Source of the DNA: Prosthecobacter debontii
GTDB taxonomy: Bacteria; Verrucomicrobiota; Verrucomicrobiia; Verrucomicrobiales; Akkermansiaceae
Direction: 5' to 3'
DNA length: 48,337 nucleotides
NCBI GenBank assembly: GCA_945869855.1
Contig: CAMBQC010000004.1
Location: 1 to 48,337, forward strand
Shown here: positions 33,931 through 41,843 of the stretch, in pieces
Layout of the letters: every line of letters begins with the position of its first letter
Numbering within the stretch: position 1 is the first letter of the stretch
Translations under genes and position numbers: made by a program
Notes under the pieces: generated by a model
Database searches by the model: none
What the model was told of the DNA's origin: nothing
What the model saw: the letters and a program-made list of their open reading frames with translations, nothing else

Positions 33931-34813
33931 GAGTGATACGAAAAATACCGATCAGGCAGAAGAGACGGCAACCGAAGATCGCCGCCACGGTGGGACAAAG
34001 CTTTGCCGTGGGGAAGCCGCGAATTTGGAAAACCTCTGGGCGAAGCTGCGTTCGGAGGCGGAGCGGCTGTGTGCGGAGGAGCCGGAGCTGCGGCATTTGG
34101 TAAACGATGTGGTTCTTTCCCGGGGAAGTTTCGCGGAGGCTCTGGCGGCAAGGCTGGGGCGGAGGCTGGCGCGGGAGGATATGCCGCGCGGGATGCTGGA
34201 GCCGCTTTTCGTGGAGATCCTTTCCGGCGATGAGCGCATCGCCCATTCTTGCGGGCGGGATCTGCTGGCGATGTTCGAGCGGGATCCGGCGTGCTTTTCC
34301 CCGTTAGAGCCGCTGTTGTTTTTCAAGGGCTTTATGGCGCTGGGCACCTACCGCATCAGCCACAAGCTGTGGCGTGACGGGCGGCGCTGGCTGGCGCTTT
34401 ATCTGCAGAGCATTTCCTCCGAGGTTTTCTCCACGGACATCCATCCGGCGGCGCGCATCGGCTGCGGCATCCTGCTCGACCACGCGACTTCCTTTGTCGT
34501 CGGTGAGACGGCGATCATCGAGGACGATGTCTCGATCCTTCACGAGGTGACGCTGGGCGGCACGGGCAAGACGACCGGAGACCGCCACCCAATCATCCGC
34601 TCGGGTGTGTTGATCGGCGCGGGCGCGAAAATTCTCGGGCGCGTAGAGATCGGGGCACACGCGAAGGTGGGCGCGGGCAGCGTGGTGCTCAACGACGTGC
34701 CGCCGCACACCACCGTGGCGGGAGTCCCGGCTGTGGTGGTGGGCGAGGCGAAGGAGTTAAATCCTGCCTTGGAAATGAACCAGCGGCTCGATTGCCTCGG
34801 AGCGAACATTTAA
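33929..34813 (+). CDS. cysE: Serine O-acetyltransferase CysE
   Basis: 294 residues. An N-terminal helical domain (LWAKLRSEAERLCAEEPELR from about 36) leads to the left-handed beta-helix with hexapeptide repeats; DIHPAARIGCGILLDHATSFVVGETA carries the catalytic His/Asp region and LGGTGKTTGDRHP the acceptor-loop motif. It makes O-acetylserine from serine and acetyl-CoA, the first step to cysteine. The first 30 residues are hydrophilic and not conserved, so a start at TTG 34025-34030 is possible. As annotated, ATG 33929 shares two bases with the opposite start codon of rrf2. Confidence 0.93.
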   Translation: MSDTKNTDQAEETATEDRRHGGTKLCRGEAANLENLWAKLRSEAERLCAEEPELRHLVNDVVLSRGSFAEALAARLGRRLAREDMPRGMLEPLFVEILSGDERIAHSCGRDLLAMFERDPACFSPLEPLLFFKGFMALGTYRISHKLWRDGRRWLALYLQSISSEVFSTDIHPAARIGCGILLDHATSFVVGETAIIEDDVSILHEVTLGGTGKTTGDRHPIIRSGVLIGAGAKILGRVEIGAHAKVGAGSVVLNDVPPHTTVAGVPAVVVGEAKELNPALEMNQRLDCLGANI

Positions 34814-34828
34814 AAGGAAGAAAAATGG

Positions 34829-34959
34829 AACCACAGATGGACGCAGATGGACGCAGATATCCGATGGAGCGACCCAATCTCTTTAATCAGCCAGGGGCAT
34901 TCGGTAAAAGCTCCCGTGGATCTCTTCCACTTGACGTCCATCTGCGTTCATCTGCGGTT
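34829..34959. repeat. Inverted-repeat element built on 10-bp ACGCAGATGG units
   Basis: The left arm, 34829-34858, reads AACCACAGATGG, then ACGCAGATGG and ACGCAGAT. The right arm, 34935-34959, is the inverse of the outer 25 bases with two mismatches (CGTCCATCTGCGTTCATCTG followed by CGGTT). The 76-base interior has no coding sense. The element ends 17 bases before the LplT-PlsC start codon. No transposase is present. Confidence 0.8.
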
Positions 34960-34976
34960 GGATTCTCTTTGTTAAA

Positions 34977-37385
34977 ATGAGCGATCCGCAACCCATAGAC
35001 GAGCCGACGAAGCGGCAATGGCTCGGCTACTGGAGCATGATCGTGCAGCAGACGCAGAACGCGTTTAACGACAAGGCGGCGCAGTTTATCCTGATCCCGT
35101 TGGGCGGTGCGGTGGGTTACGCCGTGGAGTCTGCGGCGGGGATTATGATCGCGCTGCCTTTCGTTCTCTTCGCGCCGCTGGCGGGGTGGATGAGCGACCG
35201 CTTCTCCAAACGGACTGTGATGCTAGGAGCGGCGATCGCGCAGGTGCTAATCCTCGCGCTGATCTGTGCGGCCGTGTTTTTGAAAAGCATGCCGCTCGCG
35301 CTGTTGGGGTTTTTCCTTCTGGCCGTGCAATCGGCGTTTTTCAGTCCGGCGAAGATTGGGATCAACAAGGAACTGGTCGGCTCGAAGCATCTCGGCTTCG
35401 CGGCGGGAGTGCAGCAGATGCTCGCGATGCTTGCGATCATGGCGGGGCAGATCGTGGCGGGCTGGTGGTATGACATGCGTTACGAATCGCTCGGTTCGAT
35501 TCCAGAAAAAGGGTGGGAGGCGGCGCTGTTTCCCTTGGTGCTGCTGGCTTGTTGTTCGGTGCCGGCGGTGGGGCTAGCGCTCTCGATTCCGAAGGTGCCG
35601 GCGCAGGGCGGCGCGAAGCTTTCCTGTAAACACCTCGTCAGTCATTTCAAGGATCTCAACGAGTTGTGGCGGGATCTCGGGCTTCGGCGGGCTTCCTTTG
35701 GCGTGGCGTATTTCTGGGGTTTTGCGGCGTTCATCAACCTGTGGTCGGTGAAAGTAGCGGGTTCGCTGACCGCAGGCGGCGTGGGTTTCGGGACGATGTC
35801 CTCGATGTTCATGGCGGCCGCCTCGCTGGGGATGGCGGTGGGCTTCGGGTTCGCATCCTTTCTGCTGAGGAAACGGATCGAGCTGGGCTGGGTGCCACTT
35901 GCGGGGATCGCAATGACGGTGTGTGCGCTGACTCTGGCCTTTCTGCCGCCGCCTGGCTTGCCGTTCCTCATCGGCCTGGGGCTGGTGGCGTTTTTCGCGG
36001 CGCTATTTCTCGCTCCGCTCAACGCCTGGATGCAGGATCGTTACCCGGCGGACAAGCGCGGCGAGCTGCAATCGGCGGTGAACCTACAGGACTGTTTCGC
36101 GGGGATCATCGCAGTGGCTTTGATCGAGGGGCTTCATCTACTGTCGGTATGGATGGGCTTCACTGCGCTGGAGGGATTCAAAATGCAGATGCTCGTGATC
36201 GGCCTTACCTGCGGGGTGATGACGTGGTATATCCTCCGCATCCTGCCGGCTGATTTCATCAGGCTGGTATGCCTCGCGGCGGTGAAAACGCTCTACCGGA
36301 TCAAGGTTTCCGGAGCCGAGCGTATCCCGAAAACCGGTGGCGTCCTGTTGTTGCCGAACCACATCACCTTCGCCGACGCGTTTTTCCTCTCCGCCGCGAG
36401 CGACAGGCCGCTGCGCTTCGTGATGGACGACACCTTTATGGCCAGCAAGGTGATCCGTTTTTCCGTGAAACTGTTCGATGCGGTGCCGATCCGCCGGGAG
36501 CAGCCGCTGGAGGCGATTCGTAAGACCATTGCAGCGCTCGAAAGCGGGCACGTCGTCGTGCTTTTCCCCGAAGGTCAGCTCACCCGCACCGGCGGCCTGT
36601 GCAAGCTGGAGCGCGGCTTCGAGCTGATCGCGAGAAAGGTGAAATGCCCGATCCTGCCGCTATGGGTCGATGGCTTGTGGGGCTCCATTTTCTCTTTTGA
36701 GCGTGGCCGTTTTTTCCGGAAAATCCCGCACCGTGTGCCGTATGGATTGTCCATTGCGATCGGTGAGGAAATCACTGGAAAACCTGATCGGGAAATCATG
36801 CGCGACGCCTTGCTAAAAGCCTCGTCCGAGGCAGTGGTCGCGAGGTTTCCGCACAACACCAAGTCCGCGAAGCTCAACGGCCACCAGCTCACTCAGCTCG
36901 ACGCGTTGCCACGCGGAGGGACGTTGCATGTGCTGGAGGGGGATGTGCCGGATGGCCTGCTCGAAGTGCTCATGGAGTTCGCGCGGCAGGCGAAGGGGAA
37001 AGTGATTGTCCTACAGGATTTTGTCCGTGGTGCGGGCAGCGTATGGATCGGCGGGGAAAATTTGCGCAGGCGGATGACGGCTTCGGAAAATCCCGGCGAG
37101 CCGATACGTTTTTTTGATTTCGGCGCGAACGTATTCGTTCCGTTCGGAATGGAGGGCGTGATTCATCTGCCCTGCCTCGCGGTGAACGGGCTGGTCGTTG
37201 CGATATCCTTGATTGATCCGCCCATGTCCGATGCGCGCTGTGAGTTCCAGACCGGACACAAGCCGGACTCATGGGGCAAGCTCCTCCCCGGTTGGCACAT
37301 CGCAGACGGGAAACTTTTCCCCGGCGGCCACGCGCTGCCCGATGGCGCGAAGCTCGACGGCGAGTGTTTCCTCATGCGAACCTAG
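34977..37385 (+). CDS. LplT-like MFS domain fused to PlsC acyltransferase with unassigned C-terminal domain
   Basis: 802 residues. Residues about 10-425 are an MFS transporter of the lysophospholipid-flippase LplT type (QQTQNAFNDKAAQF at the start). Residues about 430-635 are a PlsC acyltransferase with NHITFAD (H462, D467, the HX4D motif) and FPEG at 530-533. The last roughly 165 residues (from GGTLHVLEGDVPDG) match nothing I recognise. Aas-type proteins carry an AMP-binding acyl-ACP synthetase here, but no such motif is seen. It probably flips lysophospholipid inward and re-acylates it at the inner membrane. Its stop shares the palindrome CTAG with the convergent gene. Confidence 0.85.
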   Translation: MSDPQPIDEPTKRQWLGYWSMIVQQTQNAFNDKAAQFILIPLGGAVGYAVESAAGIMIALPFVLFAPLAGWMSDRFSKRTVMLGAAIAQVLILALICAAVFLKSMPLALLGFFLLAVQSAFFSPAKIGINKELVGSKHLGFAAGVQQMLAMLAIMAGQIVAGWWYDMRYESLGSIPEKGWEAALFPLVLLACCSVPAVGLALSIPKVPAQGGAKLSCKHLVSHFKDLNELWRDLGLRRASFGVAYFWGFAAFINLWSVKVAGSLTAGGVGFGTMSSMFMAAASLGMAVGFGFASFLLRKRIELGWVPLAGIAMTVCALTLAFLPPPGLPFLIGLGLVAFFAALFLAPLNAWMQDRYPADKRGELQSAVNLQDCFAGIIAVALIEGLHLLSVWMGFTALEGFKMQMLVIGLTCGVMTWYILRILPADFIRLVCLAAVKTLYRIKVSGAERIPKTGGVLLLPNHITFADAFFLSAASDRPLRFVMDDTFMASKVIRFSVKLFDAVPIRREQPLEAIRKTIAALESGHVVVLFPEGQLTRTGGLCKLERGFELIARKVKCPILPLWVDGLWGSIFSFERGRFFRKIPHRVPYGLSIAIGEEITGKPDREIMRDALLKASSEAVVARFPHNTKSAKLNGHQLTQLDALPRGGTLHVLEGDVPDGLLEVLMEFARQAKGKVIVLQDFVRGAGSVWIGGENLRRRMTASENPGEPIRFFDFGANVFVPFGMEGVIHLPCLAVNGLVVAISLIDPPMSDARCEFQTGHKPDSWGKLLPGWHIADGKLFPGGHALPDGAKLDGECFLMRT

Positions 37386-38911
37386 TTCTTCCCGGCACCC
37401 TTGCCGATGCGGAACCCGAGATCCGGGCGGCGGGTCATGCGGTCGGCGACCCACTCCCGGCTGAGTGCGCCCTTGCCGGGGTTCAGGTAGGATCCACCGA
37501 TGATCACCCACAGCGGTTCTCCAAGTGGATTCGATGGGCTAGTGCGCGGTTCTCCAGTCCATTCGGAAACGGAACCGGCCATGCCCAGCAGGCCGTTTGA
37601 AGTGCGGTCTTCCGTTTCCTTGTTCACCGGCAGCATGTCGCTAACGGGGATTTGCGAAGGAACCTTCGAGCCGGTCATCAGGGCACCGAGCCAATGCTCC
37701 TGTGTCGGCAGGTAGGACTTCTTCCATTTCGCGTAGGCGAAAGCGTCCCACCAATCGACGCCCACCACCGGCGAGTGGATGTTGATTTCGCGATCTCCCC
37801 ACATCCCGCCCTCTTTCGCGGTGAGGTAAAGTTTTTCCCAGTCGTCCGGCATGTGATCGATCTTCGTTTCTGGCTGGTCAGGGTGATCGAAGGTAGTTTG
37901 ACCTCCTTCTTTGGCGAGGATGTTCAGGGTTTCGAGGAAATCCGCATAATCGCCGATTGTGACTTCGCAGGCGGCGATGGTGAAATCCGGTATACTAACC
38001 CGCAAGCCGTCCGGCGTATCATAATCGCCGGCTTTAATTTTGACCCAGCCGGGCAACGGGGCCCCCGAGGGTTGCTGTTTCTTGTTTTTAGATAGAGATA
38101 GAAAAACAACTGCGATGACAGCCACGGGCAGAACGGCGACGACCCATACGAAGTTGTTTTTTTTCACGGGACGGATCGCGGCGGTCGGCGGGGCTACCAC
38201 CTGCGAGGGGGTTGCTAGTTGCTGTTCGATCTGTTCGCAGTAACCGCGGATCTGCGACCATTTCAAAGGCTGGGTGATATCTTCGCCGCGCATCCAGGAG
38301 AGCAGAGTAAGGCAGCGCGTCACTCCCGGATGGTGTTGGTCGAGATTCAATTCCAGCACTTCACCCAGCTTGTGAACATCACGTAGCGAGTGATCTGGCA
38401 AACGCTCGCCTGCTATGACCAAGTTCTTGAGGCGGATGACCCCGTGCTTGTCCACGTGAATCGCATCCGGCCCCAGCGGCGCGGTGGCGTTGCCGTGGGA
38501 TTCGTAATAAATGTTCGCCTCCGCGACTCGCCGAAGGATGTGTACGAGACGCTGCGCCTTGATCTTTTCGCCATGCCTCGCACGGTCGGAGAGGGTTTCT
38601 CCGGGAAGCAGTTCATACGCATAATGGCAGATCCCGTTTTCCATCGTGGCCTCATAGATCGCGCCGACAAGAGGATGTTCTACCCCGGCCTTGGCGCGGA
38701 CATTCGCGATAAACTCCTCGCTTTCCACCCCCTCTTTGAGTTCCTCCACGAGTACCATCCGCCCCACGGAAACCTGCTTGGCCAGCCATGTCCTAGTCGT
38801 CTCGGTTTCTGCAAGACACTCCTGCGGCAGATAATCACCGAACTTTTTTTCCGCTTCACCCACTTCTTCGTGCACGTTGTTCATACTGGGTTTTTGTGGG
38901 TTGTATTTCAA
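37382..38911 (-). CDS. Membrane pseudokinase fused to formylglycine-generating-enzyme (SUMF1) domain
   Basis: 509 residues. Residues about 24-235 have the layout of a protein kinase, but every catalytic element is altered: the VAIK lysine is Glu56, the HRDLKPxN loop reads APLGPDA (144-150) and DFG is NLV (163-165). One membrane segment spans about 254-273. Residues 288-505 are an FGE/SUMF1-type domain (ACEVTIGDYADF, VVGVDWWDAFAYAKW, LLGMAGSVSEWTG, IGGSY, GFRIG) without obvious paired catalytic Cys. It is probably a signalling or scaffold protein with a cytoplasmic pseudokinase and external FGE fold. Its ATG overlaps the stop of the upstream TPR gene by four bases. Confidence 0.8.
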   Translation of the reverse strand: MKYNPQKPSMNNVHEEVGEAEKKFGDYLPQECLAETETTRTWLAKQVSVGRMVLVEELKEGVESEEFIANVRAKAGVEHPLVGAIYEATMENGICHYAYELLPGETLSDRARHGEKIKAQRLVHILRRVAEANIYYESHGNATAPLGPDAIHVDKHGVIRLKNLVIAGERLPDHSLRDVHKLGEVLELNLDQHHPGVTRCLTLLSWMRGEDITQPLKWSQIRGYCEQIEQQLATPSQVVAPPTAAIRPVKKNNFVWVVAVLPVAVIAVVFLSLSKNKKQQPSGAPLPGWVKIKAGDYDTPDGLRVSIPDFTIAACEVTIGDYADFLETLNILAKEGGQTTFDHPDQPETKIDHMPDDWEKLYLTAKEGGMWGDREINIHSPVVGVDWWDAFAYAKWKKSYLPTQEHWLGALMTGSKVPSQIPVSDMLPVNKETEDRTSNGLLGMAGSVSEWTGEPRTSPSNPLGEPLWVIIGGSYLNPGKGALSREWVADRMTRRPDLGFRIGKGAGKN

Positions 38912-39978
38912 TCGCCCGGCAGAGGATTAAGAAGCGGAATGTCAGGATCGAAATTTGGCGGGAGGATATCTTGGTCCAGAAACTCGGGGAAATCGCCCGG
39001 CTGCTCTCCGGCGGGTGCCGCTTGACCGATCCTCGCCGCTAGGTCGCGCGGCCATGCCTGCACATCGAGCACCTCGCCTTTATACCTAAGCGTTACGACC
39101 TGGCCGTAGTAGCTGAGATCGCCGAAGAGGTGCGCCGTCTGCTCGTCGCGCAGTGGAATCCGGTAATTCACGCGTAGGGATTCTTCCCCCGCCGCCCAAT
39201 CGAAGGGCATGGTAACCCACGAGTGCTGCGCCCATGCTTCCTCTTCACTCGCAAGCGGGACGATCCTGCCTTTATCGGTTTTGTTGAAAAAAAGCACTTC
39301 CATCTGTAATTCGGGCGTTTCGATTTCCTGGCCAGGCGCTTTCTGGACGGGAACGGTCAGCACCACCCGCTGCCCACCCGCCGCCTTCGCGTCGTTGAAA
39401 ATACGCACGCGGCCGAGCGCGAGTTTGCCGCGCATGTCACCGGGTTGCTCGAAGCCGTCGCGCAATTTCGCGGCGGCTGCCTCGTAAAGGTTTCCCGCAC
39501 TGGAAACGCCGAGCTGGAATACCTGCTCGTAATAATCCGCCGCCTTTTCATAGACGCCCATCATTTCGTGGACCATGCCGAGTTCGTAGAGCACAGTGGG
39601 ATCGCCCGGGGATTCCCCAAGCGCCTCTTCTAGCTTCACGATCGCGGCACCCATGTCGCCCGCGATCCGTGCCTTTCGCGCTTCGGTAACAAGTAGCTCC
39701 GAGCGGGGATCCGCGATGGCTGGCGTGACGAGTTGCTCCGGCTCGGGCACGGGCGGCAATACCGGCTCCGCCTTCGCCATCGGTTTCGCGGAGAGATCGT
39801 TGGGCATCGGCACGCTGATCCGGATCGGCACTAGCTTCTCCACTTTCTTTTCGATGATTTTCACCTGCCGCCCTTCCTCGACGCGTACCGCCAGCGCCAT
39901 GCCGGCGATCAGGAGCTGCGAAAAAGCCATCAGCCCGAGGCCGCAGCAGGCTAGAGTGAACAAGCGGTTACCTTTCAT
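38908..39978 (-). CDS. Membrane-anchored TPR protein, partner of the pseudokinase-FGE gene
   Basis: 356 residues. A membrane anchor at about 10-30 (LACCGLGLMAFSQLLIAGMALA) is followed by a proline-rich linker (VLPPVPEPEQL) and TPR-like helices from about 95 to 170 (ILYELGMVHEMMGVYEKAADYYEQ-type pattern). The remainder to about 320 looks beta-rich, with no named family, and the tail is Asp/Pro-rich (PPNFDPDIPLLNPLPGD). It overlaps the next gene by ATGA, so the two proteins are probably made together and may form one membrane complex. Promoter expected between 39979 and 40051. Confidence 0.7.
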   Translation of the reverse strand: MKGNRLFTLACCGLGLMAFSQLLIAGMALAVRVEEGRQVKIIEKKVEKLVPIRISVPMPNDLSAKPMAKAEPVLPPVPEPEQLVTPAIADPRSELLVTEARKARIAGDMGAAIVKLEEALGESPGDPTVLYELGMVHEMMGVYEKAADYYEQVFQLGVSSAGNLYEAAAAKLRDGFEQPGDMRGKLALGRVRIFNDAKAAGGQRVVLTVPVQKAPGQEIETPELQMEVLFFNKTDKGRIVPLASEEEAWAQHSWVTMPFDWAAGEESLRVNYRIPLRDEQTAHLFGDLSYYGQVVTLRYKGEVLDVQAWPRDLAARIGQAAPAGEQPGDFPEFLDQDILPPNFDPDIPLLNPLPGD

Positions 39979-40051
39979 CGTTCCCCAGCGTGATGGAAAC
40001 CGGGAGACGCGTCAAATTTGATGTTCGCGGGCGGTTTTTCGGTTTTGAATC

Positions 40052-41413
40052 GTGGAAATGAAGGTTGTCATCGGTCTCGCGCTTATGCTCGCTATCGCGC
40101 TTTTTCTGCCGCTGACTCCGGAGGCGAAGGCGCTGGAAGGGCTGGATCCGAGGTTGGTGCGGCTCGGGCTGGCACTGTTTGTGGGCATTGCATTTCTATG
40201 GATGACCGAGGCGCTGCCGCTCGCTATCACGGCGCTCCTCGTGCCGGTGGCCGCCGCGGTGATGGGGCTGGCGGGCGTGAAGGACGCGCTGGCATCCTTC
40301 GCCGCACCGCCCATTTTCCTATTCCTTGGCGGATTCGCGCTCGCTTCGGCGCTTTCCGCACAGGGGATCGACCGTTGGCTGGCCGGGAAGCTGGCGCAGT
40401 TAGGGAAAGGGAAATTCATTCCCGTTTGCCTCTACCTTTTTGGCGGCACAGCATTGCTCTCGATGTGTGTGAGCAACACCGCCACGACGGCGATGATGAT
40501 CCCTCTCGCGCTCGGTATCATCAGCCAGTTCCGGACGGAAGGTGCCGCCCCAAAGAATACCTATTTCCTGCTCCTCGGTGTCGCCTACGCGGCGAGCATC
40601 GGCGGCCTCGGGACTCTCGTCGGCAGCCCGCCGAACGGGATCGCTGCGAAAGCTCTCGGCGTTTCCTTTTCCGAGTGGCTGAAATTCGGGATTCCGGCCG
40701 TGATTGTCCTGCTTCCGGCGATGGTCGCCACGCTGCATTTCCTGCTGAAACCGTCCAATGAGGGCGGCGCGATTGAGGTCAAGGCCGAGCGTTTCGATTT
40801 TACGCCACAGCGGAAAATCACACTTGCGATTTTCGCGGCCGCCGCCCTTGGCTGGATTTTCGGCACCCCGCTCGGGAAGCTACTGGGGATTTCCGATATC
40901 GATACCTGGGTCGCGCTCGCCGCTATCGGGTTGTTAGCGGCGACGCGGGTGGTCAGTTGGCGGCAGATTGAGGAAGGCACCGATTGGGGCGTGCTCCTGC
41001 TTTTCGGTGGCGGACTAGCGCTAAGCGCAGTCCTTGGTTCTTCCGGCGCGAGCCTTTTCATGGCACGCCTGCTCGGCGGTGCGATGGGCGAATGGCCGCT
41101 GTGGGCGATCATCATGGGTGTGGTCGCATTCGTGATCTTCCTGTCTGAGCTTGCCAGCAACACCGCGACCGCCGCCCTGCTCGTGCCGATCTTCATGGCC
41201 ATGGCGCTGGAGTTTGATATCGATGCCGCGAAGCTGGTTTTGCCCGTTACCATCGCCGCTTCGTGCGGTTTCATGCTTCCCGTCGGCACGCCTCCCAACG
41301 CCATGGTTTTCGCCACGGGCAGGATCCCTCAGCGCTCGATGATCCGGGTCGGTTTCGTCATGGATCTCGTTTTCATCGCGCTGATCACCGCGATGTCACT
41401 GCTGCTCTTCTGA
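40052..41413 (+). CDS. DASS/SLC13-family sodium:dicarboxylate symporter
   Basis: 453 residues, about 11-12 membrane segments. The two SNT sodium-site motifs are CVSNTATTAMMIP and ELASNTATAALLVP, each followed by a conserved loop (GTLVGSPPN and LPVGTPPNAM), the inverted-repeat pattern of DASS proteins such as VcINDY. It carries dicarboxylates, sulfate or citrate with sodium; the substrate is unassigned. The start is GTG 40052 or ATG 40058; the difference is two residues. Divergent from the TPR gene, with 73 bases between. Confidence 0.93.
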   Translation: MEMKVVIGLALMLAIALFLPLTPEAKALEGLDPRLVRLGLALFVGIAFLWMTEALPLAITALLVPVAAAVMGLAGVKDALASFAAPPIFLFLGGFALASALSAQGIDRWLAGKLAQLGKGKFIPVCLYLFGGTALLSMCVSNTATTAMMIPLALGIISQFRTEGAAPKNTYFLLLGVAYAASIGGLGTLVGSPPNGIAAKALGVSFSEWLKFGIPAVIVLLPAMVATLHFLLKPSNEGGAIEVKAERFDFTPQRKITLAIFAAAALGWIFGTPLGKLLGISDIDTWVALAAIGLLAATRVVSWRQIEEGTDWGVLLLFGGGLALSAVLGSSGASLFMARLLGGAMGEWPLWAIIMGVVAFVIFLSELASNTATAALLVPIFMAMALEFDIDAAKLVLPVTIAASCGFMLPVGTPPNAMVFATGRIPQRSMIRVGFVMDLVFIALITAMSLLLF

Positions 41414-41448
41414 GGGAGCTTGTACCGTAAACTAGTAAAACATCAAAA

Positions 41449-41476
41449 GGATGGACGCCGATAAGAACGCTCATGA
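41449..41476 (+). repeat. Degenerate member of the ACGCAGAT repeat family
   Basis: The region reads GGATGGACGCCGATAAGAAC followed by GCTCATGA. The spacing and words GGACGC-GAT and ACG--AT follow the 34829 element. The match is imperfect, so this is tentative. Confidence 0.3.
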
Positions 41477-41557
41477 ACAGGCCGGTGCGGGTTCTTTTCT
41501 TGCAACTTACACATCCGTGGGATTTGCGCGATGACGAAATGGGGCGATGCTATCACT

Positions 41558-41701
41558 ATGCCGAAACGAGTGGAGAAAGCAGACTTGCCGCAAAAAGTTT
41601 GTGCCGCATGCGGGCGGCTTTTCGCGTGGCGAAAGAAGTGGGAGAAGGTGTGGGAAGAGGTCAGGTATTGCTCGGACCGCTGCCGGAGGGCGCGAAAATG
41701 A
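41558..41701 (+). CDS. DUF2256 zinc-ribbon-like small protein
   Basis: 47 residues, starting [20 protein letters not shown]. The family pattern is clear: CAAC, then [18 protein letters not shown], then DRCRRARK, giving two CxxC/CxxxC metal-binding pairs. DUF2256 proteins have no known function; in other genomes they are often near photolyase-like genes, which are not seen here. ATG 41558 is preferred because the family begins near this point; an in-frame ATG at 41531 adds nine residues. It lies between a transporter gene and trpD. Confidence 0.85.
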   Translation: MPKRVEKADLPQKVCAACGRLFAWRKKWEKVWEEVRYCSDRCRRARK

Positions 41702-41843
41702 CAGCTCTACCGCAGGTGAACTCCCCTCTTCGAAAGCGTATCTTAATCGATTCGGTCAAAGATGCCTTCGCTCGCGTATCGAACCCTGTTAAATTTCTTT
41801 CTTTATTGAATTTTGAAACTTACGGGCTGTAGTTTCCACTTAG

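Noticed and set aside
41473-41832. 119-codon plus-strand frame between the DASS gene and trpD
   Set aside because: It overlaps the DUF2256 gene in another frame, and the DUF2256 translation has the conserved CxxC and WRKKW pattern. The longer frame has no recognisable feature.
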